Shown here in pieces: positions 33,583 through 42,024 of a stretch of DNA of 64,000 nt. A program made the position numbers and the translations under genes. The DNA comes from Methylococcaceae bacterium. Its GTDB lineage: Bacteria; Pseudomonadota; Gammaproteobacteria; Methylococcales; Methylomonadaceae. The notes beneath the pieces were generated by a model. That model worked only from the letters and a program-made list of their open reading frames with translations, was not told where the DNA came from and ran no database searches. Each line of letters opens with the position of its first letter. Within the stretch, counting starts at the first letter, position 1. Location of the stretch: positions 1-64,000 of the forward strand of contig SPJS01000063.1 of NCBI GenBank assembly GCA_006844705.1. The letters run 5' to 3'.

Positions 33583-36500
33583 ATGAAAATTCTGAATCTG
33601 TACTTTAAAAACATTAATTCCCTGCGCGGGGAAAGCCGCATTGATTTTGATCAATCCCCTATTTCCGACGCCGGCATTTTCGCTATTACCGGCCCCAACG
33701 GTTCCGGCAAATCATCCATACTGGATGCCATTATGCTGGCGTTGTACGGTGAAACCTACCGTTTTAACAAACCCGCCGAACATGTCATGAGCAAACAGAC
33801 CGGCGACAGCTTTGCGCAGATTGAATTTAAGTTGAGCGATAAAAAATACCGCTGCCGCTGGCAGGTCAGTCGCGAAAATAATGCACCGGAGGGTGATGTG
33901 CAAACCCCCACCATGTCGCTGTCGCTGCCGGATGAAGAAAACCAAATTATTGCAGACACACCAGACGGCGTTCGCCAGTACATTGCCGAAATCACCGGCA
34001 TGGACTTCCACAAATTCAGTCAGTCCATGGTGCTGTCACAGGGTCAGTTCAGTGCATTTTTAAATGCACTGGATAACGAGCGCATGTCTGTGCTGGAAAA
34101 AATTACCGGTGAAACCATATACCAGCGTTATCGTCAGCAAACCGAACACACTCATGAACAACTGAAACAGGATGTTGAAGCTCTTCAGCAATCGCTGCAA
34201 GAAACACCACTGACTCCGGCTGAAACCGTTGAAGCCAACCAGCATGATCTTGCCGATTTTCAGGAGCAGGTCGCCGAATACACGCAAGCGACTTCAGACC
34301 TGGAACAACAACTGCAACAGGCGCAGCAGCTTAAATCGTTACAAAACACGTTGGCTGAGCAGGACAGTCGTCAGCAATCGTTACAACAGCAGCAGCAACA
34401 GACCACTGCTACACTGCAGGAAATAGAACAGGCCCAGCCAGCGCTGCTACTGAAAGACGACATTGCTGATCTTGAGCGGCATCGTAATCTGATCACAGGA
34501 CGTGAAAATGCGTTGTCTCAATTAACCCGGGAGGCCGAACAACTGCAGCGCCAGGTGCAGGCTCAGTCCGATGATAGTGCACCACAACGCAGCGTTGCTG
34601 AGCAACGGGACATCATCAACGATTTGCAACAACAAATCGCCGATCATCAAGCCGAGCTGCCGCAGGAAAATGCACTGCTCCAGTCTACTCAACAGCAATT
34701 AACAGAAAAGCAAGCCTCGCTGCAATACAGTCAGGACTGGCTGGCCGAACATGATCTGGATAAGTCGCTAGTGGACAAATTTCCTGATGTGGAGAAATTA
34801 AAACGCCTCAGAACATCGGTGCTGGAACTGTCAGACAAGCAAAAACACCATGGCCAGTGGAGCAAAACCACCACCCAGTCCATTAATAAAACGCAATCAT
34901 CAATCAAGTCCATTGCAAAAAACATCAAGGAACTGAATGCTCAACTAGCCAAAGACGAGCAATCCATTTTTGACTGGACGCAAGGCAAAAGCTTTGCAGA
35001 ACTCAGTGAACTCCAACGCGAACAACAGGAGCGTGTACAAAATTTTCAGGAATTGTATGATCTGGCCGATGTTAACGCCAAAGTGGGCAAGAAAGGTTTT
35101 TTTGCACGATTCAAACGCAACACGTTTGACATGGCCAAGGAAGAACATGAATTAGTCTCAGAACAAAGTACCCTGCAGTTGGAAATTGCCCGCGAAGAAA
35201 ACATCCGTCGCACATTGGAACAGGCCGTCGTGCAGGAAGGCCTGGTGCGTAAACTCGTCAAAGACAGGGAAAAACTGATTGATGGTCTGCCTTGCCCGTT
35301 GTGTGGGGCAAGCAAACACCCTTATGTTCACTCGTCTCCACCCACCATTGATTCGCGCAAGGCGCTGGCGGATCAACGTGGCAAGCTACAAGCCCTGCGC
35401 TCGCATGCAGACAGCTTGTCGATTCAGATTCGGGAAATCAGACAGCAGGAAGAGGATGAATCAGACAAGGACAATAAACTCAAACATATCCGATCGCAAT
35501 GGGTGGTATTAAGCAACCGCTTGAATGTGGCTGATGAACGGCTGGAACTGGATAATCTGCCGCTCATGAAAAAACTGCTGGCCCATGAAAAAAAGCAACT
35601 GGAAGAAGTAAATGCGTTGTTAAAAAAATGTAGCCGTCTACAACAGAATATCGAAAAAACGCGCACGAACATCCAACAACAGGACGCTCTGCAAGTAAGC
35701 CAGCAAAACGAACTGGAGACGTTGAACCAGGAGTGGAATAACCGTCCTCGCGAACTGGTCGAACTGGAAAAAAACCTGGATCAGAACATATCTGACGAAA
35801 AGCAATTAAGCAAAGATGTCGCCGAACAGCTGACCCAATACGGAGAAGCATTACCTGTCGCCGGTCAGGAAGATGACGTGTTTGAACGGCTGAATCATCG
35901 ACGCCGTGAGTACCAAACCTACCAGACCCGCATCACTTTGCTGGAAGAAGAAATTGTCAGCCTGCAAGACAAGGTCTCTCTATGTCAGGAAGACGTGGAC
36001 GAGCTCAACCAGAAAATTCAGCAGGTTTCCGAGTCGTTACACCAGGAGGAACAAGCCGGGCTGCATCTGGCGCTGGTAGAGAAGCAACAACTGATCAGCC
36101 AGAAAGAACAGCAACAACAGCAGGAACAACAACTGTTGCAGCAGGCAAAGCAGCAACTGGAAGACAAATTGAAATCTTCACCTTTCAACTCCATTGAAGA
36201 AACCAAGCAGAAGTTAGCCCTGATTGCGCGCCAACCGGCATTGCAACAGGAGCAACAAACACTTGATCAGCAATTGACGACACTTGAAACTGAAATTTCT
36301 GCTACGCAGGAAAAACTGACGTCCACCCAGCAACAGGTAACCCGGACTCGTCCTATTGAAGAACTGCAAGCTGAGCTGAAATCCGGCAGAGAAAAACTGT
36401 CGATTGCTTCGATGGAAATGTCCTCGCTGCAAAAGAAACTGGACACCCAATCTGTAAACAACAAAAAAGCTGAAGCATTACAACAAAGTCTAAACCAGAA

Positions 36501-37023
36501 ACAGGCACAATTAACTCAATGCGCGCAGGATATCAAACTGATCAATGACGAGAATGCATCCGCATTCCGCCGCAAAGTCCAACTGGAAATGATCGACAAA
36601 TTGATGTCGCAAACCAACAGCATCCTGGAAAAGATCAGCGGTCGTTTTTATGTGCGCCATGAAGATCACCAACAAGGCTTCTCCTTGTGCATTGAAGACA
36701 GCCTGCAAAATAACCAGCGCCGTTTACCAAAAACATTATCGGGCGGGGAAAGCTTTGTGGTCAGCCTGGCACTGGCATTGGCCCTGTCAGAAACCACCGG
36801 CAACGGTCATGCCGTGGATTCGTTATTTATTGATGAAGGATTCGGCAACCTGGATGCAGAATCCCTCTACCTGGTGATGAATACGCTGGAAGGCTTAAAA
36901 ACCCAGGGTAAAACCGTAGGCATTATCTCCCACATTGAAGCGGTACAAAAACGCATCAAAACGCAAATTGAAATGATCAAACAGCCGGATGGCTACAGTG
37001 CATTGAAACTGGCGGTCAGCTGA
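33583..37023 (+). CDS. sbcC: SbcC/Rad50-type AAA ATPase, exonuclease subunit
   Basis: An SMC-like protein of about 1146 residues. The N-terminal half ATPase has FAITGPNGSGKSS (Walker A), very long Gln-rich coiled coils (about 190-500 and 620-960), a central zinc hook CPLC (near residue 570, GLPCPLCGASKHP) and the C-terminal half with signature LSGGESF and Walker B LFIDEGFGNLD. With SbcD it forms a dsDNA exonuclease/hairpin endonuclease that processes DNA palindromes. sbcD normally precedes sbcC, but upstream here is phytase, so sbcD must lie elsewhere. The frame opens with TTG at 33577; ATG at 33583 is preferred. Palindromes are frequent in this window. Confidence 0.93.
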   Translation: MKILNLYFKNINSLRGESRIDFDQSPISDAGIFAITGPNGSGKSSILDAIMLALYGETYRFNKPAEHVMSKQTGDSFAQIEFKLSDKKYRCRWQVSRENNAPEGDVQTPTMSLSLPDEENQIIADTPDGVRQYIAEITGMDFHKFSQSMVLSQGQFSAFLNALDNERMSVLEKITGETIYQRYRQQTEHTHEQLKQDVEALQQSLQETPLTPAETVEANQHDLADFQEQVAEYTQATSDLEQQLQQAQQLKSLQNTLAEQDSRQQSLQQQQQQTTATLQEIEQAQPALLLKDDIADLERHRNLITGRENALSQLTREAEQLQRQVQAQSDDSAPQRSVAEQRDIINDLQQQIADHQAELPQENALLQSTQQQLTEKQASLQYSQDWLAEHDLDKSLVDKFPDVEKLKRLRTSVLELSDKQKHHGQWSKTTTQSINKTQSSIKSIAKNIKELNAQLAKDEQSIFDWTQGKSFAELSELQREQQERVQNFQELYDLADVNAKVGKKGFFARFKRNTFDMAKEEHELVSEQSTLQLEIAREENIRRTLEQAVVQEGLVRKLVKDREKLIDGLPCPLCGASKHPYVHSSPPTIDSRKALADQRGKLQALRSHADSLSIQIREIRQQEEDESDKDNKLKHIRSQWVVLSNRLNVADERLELDNLPLMKKLLAHEKKQLEEVNALLKKCSRLQQNIEKTRTNIQQQDALQVSQQNELETLNQEWNNRPRELVELEKNLDQNISDEKQLSKDVAEQLTQYGEALPVAGQEDDVFERLNHRRREYQTYQTRITLLEEEIVSLQDKVSLCQEDVDELNQKIQQVSESLHQEEQAGLHLALVEKQQLISQKEQQQQQEQQLLQQAKQQLEDKLKSSPFNSIEETKQKLALIARQPALQQEQQTLDQQLTTLETEISATQEKLTSTQQQVTRTRPIEELQAELKSGREKLSIASMEMSSLQKKLDTQSVNNKKAEALQQSLNQKQAQLTQCAQDIKLINDENASAFRRKVQLEMIDKLMSQTNSILEKISGRFYVRHEDHQQGFSLCIEDSLQNNQRRLPKTLSGGESFVVSLALALALSETTGNGHAVDSLFIDEGFGNLDAESLYLVMNTLEGLKTQGKTVGIISHIEAVQKRIKTQIEMIKQPDGYSALKLAVS

Positions 37024-37069
37024 CCCTCCTGGTGTTTTGCATAGAAGGTCAGTCTTTGCCAAGACATTA

Positions 37070-37193
37070 CAGGATATTGAAAAACTATTGCGCGTGCCAA
37101 TCCGGCGTTAAAAAATGACTCAAAATGCTCATTTACGCCATGTAAACTGCTATCTCATCACTATGGCCTTGTCTTGACTACGCTCAACACGTT
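37070..37193. repeat. MITE-like dispersed repeat, copy B (inverted)
   Basis: About 105 bp (37070-37173) match 24924-25029 on the opposite strand, including TAAATGAGCATTTT and TTTTTTAACGCCG; weaker similarity continues to about 37193. It has stop codons in all relevant frames and lies between the sbcC stop and the next gene's stop, so it may double as a transcript end. Confidence 0.7.
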
Positions 37194-37194
37194 G

Positions 37195-37599
37195 TTAGTT
37201 GTCAGAAACGTAAATATCGCCGTAAGTCGTTTCCGCGTTCATGTCTTCCCACACCCGCTCCGGATACACCACCGGTTTGGTCGGCACGGGAGCGGTGACA
37301 AGATCACTGACCCCATTGGCAATCCGGCCAGCTGTATTCAGCAACCCTTCTATCCCGCCGCCTACAATTCCAAAGATGAAGTTACTGTCATTGGTTATAT
37401 TGACAATACTTTTAGGAATTTCCAACGGGGCAGACACCACATTGACAACCCCACTCCCCGCTTTGGCTTTTACTTTTTCGCCATAGGTGGGTGATTCCAT
37501 CTCCTGTGCAGAAACTGAAAAAGTAACCGTCAATAACAATCCACTGACCATTGAAGAAAACACATATTTAATTGCCGTACCCATAAATTGACCCGCCAT
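37195..37599 (-). CDS. exosortase-system-associated protein, TIGR04073-like
   Basis: About 134 residues. It has a signal peptide (cleavage near VSAQE), then KAGSGVVNVVSAPLEIPKSI, GIVGGGIEGLLNTAGRIANG and a Pro-rich end (TAPVPTKPVVYPE), matching the pattern of the small TIGR04073 proteins found in genomes with exosortase/PEP-CTERM systems. The role is unknown. The start is uncertain: the frame opens with TTG at 37611, ATG at 37599 is used here and ATG at 37584 is also possible. Its neighbour across the divergent region is a PEP-CTERM protein, which supports the link. Confidence 0.7.
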   Translation of the reverse strand: MAGQFMGTAIKYVFSSMVSGLLLTVTFSVSAQEMESPTYGEKVKAKAGSGVVNVVSAPLEIPKSIVNITNDSNFIFGIVGGGIEGLLNTAGRIANGVSDLVTAPVPTKPVVYPERVWEDMNAETTYGDIYVSDN

Positions 37600-37611
37600 A
37601 ATTAAAACCAA

Positions 37612-38027
37612 CTAAAAACAAACATTAACCAAAGTATAGCAAAGCAAAAATTGTTCAAATCAGAATCTACAAAAACGTGACTATGTCATGAGTTTTACCA
37701 GATGAGTAACCCTGAAAACGTGATTCCAATTCAACCCCCGTATTTAACCTTGCCATAAATGAATCAAATTACAATGACCAAACAGTGCAGCCAGACTTCC
37801 ACATTCACCGTGAGCGTAGGAAACGATTGCTGTGGCGAAAGCAAAGCAAAGTATTAGACGACAAATAACATGTCCAATTAAAAAAAGGCCGCGAGTTGCA
37901 CTTTTTTTTCAAAACCGAAAAGCACCCTATCATTTTCCCTCCCCCCGACTGTCAATATTCTTTACACATATGATTTCATTTACTCTCTGCAAAAAAAAAA
38001 AACATAATTATCAATTGCTTACAAATA
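37612..38027. other. intergenic region between TIGR04073-like and PEP-CTERM genes
   Basis: About 415 bp between two divergent genes, upstream of the sigma-54 promoter. It is AT-rich with poly-A tracts (12 A near 37991) and a GTGACTATGTCATG partial palindrome near 37678 that could be an activator site. No supported gene. Confidence 0.4.
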
Positions 38028-38043
38028 CGGCATATCTTTTGCT
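38028..38043 (+). promoter_or_regulatory. sigma-54 (-24/-12) promoter of the PEP-CTERM gene
   Basis: CGGCATATCTTTTGCT matches the consensus TGGCACGN4TTGCW with GG and GC exactly 10 nt apart and an intact TTGCT. Transcription would begin near 38054, leaving a leader of about 22 nt with the ribosome binding site TAGGAGA before the ATG at 38076. PEP-CTERM genes are known to be controlled by RpoN with the PrsK/PrsR two-component system. Confidence 0.75.
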
Positions 38044-38075
38044 TTTAATTATTCACAGGAAATTAGGAGACAAAA

Positions 38076-38660
38076 ATGAAATTCTTATTAAATATTGGCT
38101 TAGCAATGAGCCTTACATTTGCCGCGGTCAGTCACAGTCAAGCAGCAACAATTGTTGGAGGTATATACGATGGCACTGACGTTGGATTCGTTGATACTTT
38201 CATCGGTGAGTATGATAAAGCAGGCAGCCCTACACAGGAACAGGCCTTTATTAACTCATTGGGTCTTAGTACAACCTTCTCATTTACAGTAAAAACAGAA
38301 GATGTTGTTTATTACGGTACCGATATGAGTGATGTTTTCGCATTCGATGCAACACCAGCATCAGATTATTTTTTAATTAAAAACGCACAGAGAATGGCCT
38401 TATTTCAAAATCTTGCCGACTTGGATTGGGGAGTTTTTAATACCACATCTTTGTCATCTGCTATGAATTTGCCTGACACTAGTAGTTATGAAATCAGTCA
38501 CGTAACCCGCTTCAATGGTTCTGGGTCAACGTCATCTAGCAGTGGCACAGCCTCTAGCACCAGCGGCTTTGGTGTTCCAGAACCCAGCACATATTCGTTG
38601 TTGGGTCTGGCAGCCGTTGCATTTGGTTTTGTTCACCGCAGACGCCAACAAAAAGTTTAA
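38076..38660 (+). CDS. PEP-CTERM sorting domain protein
   Basis: 194 residues: signal peptide (cleavage near SQAAT), a unique secreted part without cysteines, a Ser/Thr/Gly-rich linker (GSGSTSSSSGTASS) and the tripartite sorting signal VPEPSTYSLLGLAAVAFGF followed by HRRRQQ. Exosortase (EpsH-like) is expected to cut at this signal and anchor or release the protein at the envelope, often together with exopolysaccharide. No exosortase gene is in the window. The function of the mature part is unknown. It has its own sigma-54 promoter and intrinsic terminator, so it is monocistronic. Confidence 0.92.
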   Translation: MKFLLNIGLAMSLTFAAVSHSQAATIVGGIYDGTDVGFVDTFIGEYDKAGSPTQEQAFINSLGLSTTFSFTVKTEDVVYYGTDMSDVFAFDATPASDYFLIKNAQRMALFQNLADLDWGVFNTTSLSSAMNLPDTSSYEISHVTRFNGSGSTSSSSGTASSTSGFGVPEPSTYSLLGLAAVAFGFVHRRRQQKV

Positions 38661-38678
38661 TATCTGTACATAAATTAT

Positions 38679-38705
38679 AAAAGCCCCCAACCGGGGCTTT
38701 TTTTT
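38679..38705 (+). terminator. intrinsic terminator of the PEP-CTERM gene
   Basis: AAAAGCCCC-CAACC-GGGGCTTTT followed by four more T residues: a perfect 9-bp stem with 5-nt loop and T-run, 18 bp after the stop. Confidence 0.92.
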
Positions 38706-38730
38706 ACCTGTCAAGTTTTTTTACACTTTT

Positions 38731-39789
38731 ATGACACAAAAGCTGATAAATTGCCTTTGTTCATCTCTTCTTATCTGCTTTACCTTTTTCTTCTATTATT
38801 CCATCCCCTATTATCAGCAATACCACGCTGGACAGATACGTTTTTTTTCCTTCGCAATTGAAAAGTGGACTCTGTTAGCTTATGCATTTTCCACCTACAC
38901 ATGCATACTTTTCATTTATTATTTATTTGCAAAAACACCCCAAAAATCAAAAAGCGTTTATTGTCTGCACGCTATATTCAAACTCGTCTCGGGCAACCCG
39001 ATAAATTCCGCAAAAAATTTAAGCCGAGAAGAAAGGTTGGGCGTGTTAAGTTTTTTGTTAAAAGCGTTTTTTGCTCCTCTGATGATTGTGTGGACAACCG
39101 ATCACGCTTTTACCCTGTTACAAAATGGATTCTACATAGCGACACATTCATCACTTATCACTGAAGACTTTTTAAGGCTGTTTAACTCCCACGGATTTTG
39201 GTTTTTATTACAAATCATCCTGTTTTTTGATGTGTTGTTTTTTACTTTGGGATATCTGATTGAACTCCCCATGCTGAAAAACCGTATACGCTCAGTTGAC
39301 CCGACTTTGCTGGGCTGGTGTGCAGCATTAGCGTGTTACCCGCCTTTTAATATCATTACATCCAACATCCTGGGCTGGGAAGCTGTTCAGTTTCCGCAAT
39401 TTGATGATGTGCAATTTCATTTAACTGTGAATTTTATGTTGCTTGGCCTCATGGCGATATATTCCTGGGCATCCGTCGCATTAAATTTCAAAGCCAGCAA
39501 CCTGACGCATCGGGGAATAATTTGCTCAGGCCCTTATCGCTACATTCGTCACCCGGCCTATGCTTGCAAAAATATCTCGTGGTGGCTCGCCGCATTACCC
39601 GCACTGATTGAATGTGTTAATACTGCAGACTGGTGGCATTTATTACTTGCTCTCGCGTCCATCGCAGGCTGGACATTTATCTACACATTAAGAGCTTTAA
39701 CTGAAGAAGATCACTTAAAATCGGTAGATCATGAATATGCTGATTATTGCAAGAAAGTGAAAGACCGTTTTGTCCCTGGCATTTTCTGA
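38731..39789 (+). CDS. ICMT/PEMT-like membrane methyltransferase family protein
   Basis: 352 residues with about eight hydrophobic segments. The C-terminal part carries GIICSGPYRYIRHPAYACKN and later LTEEDHLKSVDHEYADYC, the AdoMet-binding RHPxY and E-E motifs of isoprenylcysteine carboxyl methyltransferase/phospholipid methyltransferase proteins. The N-terminal 200 residues are membrane segments not typical of the short bacterial members. The substrate is unknown. It starts 26 bp after a terminator with AT-rich sequence and no clear ribosome binding site. It lies beside the PEP-CTERM and TIGR04073-like genes, so a role in the surface-protein system is possible. Confidence 0.75.
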   Translation: MTQKLINCLCSSLLICFTFFFYYSIPYYQQYHAGQIRFFSFAIEKWTLLAYAFSTYTCILFIYYLFAKTPQKSKSVYCLHAIFKLVSGNPINSAKNLSREERLGVLSFLLKAFFAPLMIVWTTDHAFTLLQNGFYIATHSSLITEDFLRLFNSHGFWFLLQIILFFDVLFFTLGYLIELPMLKNRIRSVDPTLLGWCAALACYPPFNIITSNILGWEAVQFPQFDDVQFHLTVNFMLLGLMAIYSWASVALNFKASNLTHRGIICSGPYRYIRHPAYACKNISWWLAALPALIECVNTADWWHLLLALASIAGWTFIYTLRALTEEDHLKSVDHEYADYCKKVKDRFVPGIF

Positions 39790-39792
39790 TTC

Positions 39793-39827
39793 GGGATTAT
39801 GCAAATCATCTAGAATTGCATAATCCC
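39793..39827. terminator. bidirectional hairpin between convergent genes
   Basis: A perfect 12-bp inverted repeat (GGGATTATGCAA / TTGCATAATCCC) with an 11-nt loop lies between the stops of the methyltransferase and the S8 protease. Confidence 0.65.
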
Positions 39828-39836
39828 CAGGATGTC

Positions 39837-41639
39837 CTACTTTTTTCCACCACGGCCTTTATTAGCGGACGAACCAGATGAAGATCCACCTTTAATCACA
39901 GTAATTGTTTTGGTTTGCTCATTCCCGGACTCGTCTTTCGCGATAGCAGTAATTTGATGAAAACCATCCTCAACCTTGCGAGTATTCCAGCCACACCCAA
40001 TATTCTCACTTCCAGACGTTGCGCATAAAAGTGCACCATTTACCTGGATAGTCACTTGTGTCACACCACGATTATCCTGGACTGTTACATTGATATTGAC
40101 TGTCCTGTTTACAGAACTTCCATCTTCGGGACTTAAAAATGTTATGACAGGTGCTTCAACATCATTTTCATCAGACTCATTTTTTACATTCAGATTAAGC
40201 GCCGTTGAAACGCCTTCATTTCCAGCAGCATCCTGGGCTTTAGCCACAATCTCGACTATGCCGTCCGCCACTTGGGTTGAATCCCAGGTGAATAAATAAG
40301 GTACTGTCAAATCATGGCCTAGCAAAACTCCGCCAATATAAAGATCCACGTTACTTACACCACTATTATCTGAAGCGGTGACTTCAATCTGAACATCTCC
40401 GCTTACTGTCGCATGATGCCCTGGTGATAAGATAGAGACTTGTGGCGCTTGAGTATCAGTATTATTATAATTTTTGGCCAATGCGACTGCAGCCGCCGCA
40501 TTCACACGACCATGGCCATAATACGGATGCATCCCAGAGCCATTGGCTATATCATCAGCAGATTGCTCCAACACCTGCTCAACTTCTTCCGGAGTCAAAT
40601 ACGGATTAACTGACATAACTAAAGCTGCTACGCCTGCCACCACCGGACTGGCAAAAGACGTCCCTTCAGCAACGGCATATCCGCCATTATTTTGCAGGGT
40701 ATAGATGTTTTTTCCCGGTGCTGAAATATCAACAATTGCACCATAATTGGAAAAACTGGCTTTCACATCATTTTCATTGGTCGCTGATACGTTGATGATG
40801 TAGGGGTTATCCGCATAACCAAAGTCCTTGTTAGCATTGCCAACAGAGGCGATGACCACTCCACCTTGTGAGCGCATATATTGAGCTGCGTCTTTTACTA
40901 TATTGTCAACGCTGATCTCAATGTCATAGCTAAGGTTCACAATATTGGCACCATGCTCAACCGCCCACAGTATTCCTGCGGCAAGGTCGCTCGATGTTGC
41001 AACACCATCACTTCGATTAGTAACCCGTACCGGCATAATGTTTGCCGACCAGGCAACCGATGACATCCCAATACTATTGTTACTTATTGCTGCTACCGTG
41101 CCGGCAACTCCGGTGCCATGCCAGCCTAACGGACTGGTATCTGTATTCTCACTGGCAGAATTCCAGCCCTGAACGATATTCGCCGCCAAATCAGGATGAC
41201 TGCTTTCTACGCCTGTATCCAAGATTGCGACAGTTATGTTTTCTCCAGCACTATCGTCCCAGGCGGTTAAGGCTTCTATCCTGGGTAAATGCCATTGAAG
41301 ATTGAAATGTGTATCATTTGGTTCAGATGCACTCAGCGGGATCAATTTATCTTTTTCCGCATACTCAATATTAGGGTTATTACGTAAGGCTTTAATTACA
41401 GCTTCTTCAGCCTGAGCAGGAACTTTAATCACATGTACACCAATCTGCTGAAGTCTGATCTTTGATCTGCCATTACTGCGTTGTAGAATTCTCTCCAATT
41501 TATCTTCAGACAACCCTGCACGAGGTTTGACAATAATCTGGCCTTCGACCCAATCAACGCCCGGCGCAGCTGTCGTCTGATGCGAAAAACATAAAATGAC
41601 AAGTGAGATTAAACAGCAGCGCATTACTCTATTACCCAT
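39837..41639 (-). CDS. subtilisin-like S8 serine protease with Ig-like repeats (copy 1)
   Basis: 600-residue secreted protease. It has a signal peptide, an I9/fervidolysin-like propeptide (about 30-95, GQIIVKPRAG to NIEYAEKD), and a catalytic domain with Asp in VAILDTGVESSHPD, His in GWHGTGVAGT and Ser in GTSFASPVVAG. Two Ig-like domains follow (about 395-485 and 495-580; PQVSILSPGHHATV, PVITFLSPEDGSSV), ending in a short basic Gly/Lys tail (KGRGGKK). It has a good ribosome binding site (GGGGAAAG). It is a paralogue of the next upstream gene, from which it is separated by 385 bp with a MITE. Substrate unknown. Confidence 0.93.
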   Translation of the reverse strand: MGNRVMRCCLISLVILCFSHQTTAAPGVDWVEGQIIVKPRAGLSEDKLERILQRSNGRSKIRLQQIGVHVIKVPAQAEEAVIKALRNNPNIEYAEKDKLIPLSASEPNDTHFNLQWHLPRIEALTAWDDSAGENITVAILDTGVESSHPDLAANIVQGWNSASENTDTSPLGWHGTGVAGTVAAISNNSIGMSSVAWSANIMPVRVTNRSDGVATSSDLAAGILWAVEHGANIVNLSYDIEISVDNIVKDAAQYMRSQGGVVIASVGNANKDFGYADNPYIINVSATNENDVKASFSNYGAIVDISAPGKNIYTLQNNGGYAVAEGTSFASPVVAGVAALVMSVNPYLTPEEVEQVLEQSADDIANGSGMHPYYGHGRVNAAAAVALAKNYNNTDTQAPQVSILSPGHHATVSGDVQIEVTASDNSGVSNVDLYIGGVLLGHDLTVPYLFTWDSTQVADGIVEIVAKAQDAAGNEGVSTALNLNVKNESDENDVEAPVITFLSPEDGSSVNRTVNINVTVQDNRGVTQVTIQVNGALLCATSGSENIGCGWNTRKVEDGFHQITAIAKDESGNEQTKTITVIKGGSSSGSSANKGRGGKK

Positions 41640-41691
41640 TGATACTTTCCCCCTGTGACTTGAAAAAATGCTGATCTTTTGATGACAATTT

Positions 41692-41850
41692 AGGAACCTC
41701 TGATTAAGTTGGTTAGAATTTAGCGCAGAAAAAACTGTCGCTATTTTTCGCGAAGTGAGCAGTAATAGTCATTCTATTGCGCCGATCTTCGTGGAAAATA
41801 GCGACAGTTTTAGCAAGCTAAAAATAATTGGACTTGATCATAGGTTCCTT
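41692..41850. repeat. MITE, interrupted copy (outer element)
   Basis: The ends (AGGAACCTCTGATTAAG and its inverted partner ending AGGTTCCTT) and inner halves match the 70-bp element at 46391-46460 in inverted orientation. The element is split by 90 bp of foreign sequence at 41725-41814. It lies between the two protease genes and, with the terminator at 41976-41999, accounts for most of that gap. Confidence 0.9.
41725..41814. mobile_element. second palindromic element nested in the MITE
   Basis: A 90-bp insertion relative to the intact copy at 46391-46460. Its ends are inverted repeats (AAAACTGTCGCTATTTTT on the left, GGAAAATAGCGACAGTTT on the right; inner CGAAG/CTTCG). TTTAGC occurs at both junctions but once in the empty site, so it fits a 5-6 bp target duplication. 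It has no coding capacity, so movement would need a transposase in trans. Confidence 0.85.
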
Positions 41851-41975
41851 TATCAGTCAAACGTCTTGTAAGGGATTACTGATAAAATTACTGGGGATTG
41901 TATGTATAAATTCTTACAACATTCTTAAATATCCCTATCATTGATGGTCTACACCTTATTTCTTGCGGCAAAAAA

Positions 41976-41999
41976 AAACGCCAGCGAGTGCTGGCGTTT
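41976..41999 (-). terminator. intrinsic terminator of S8 protease copy 2
   Basis: AAACGCCAGC-GAGT-GCTGGCGTTT: a perfect 10-bp stem, with a run of T on the minus strand (A-run 41971-41978 on the plus strand), 26 bp past the stop. Confidence 0.92.
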
Positions 42000-42024
42000 C
42001 TCTCAACCGAAAACAATGAGAATA

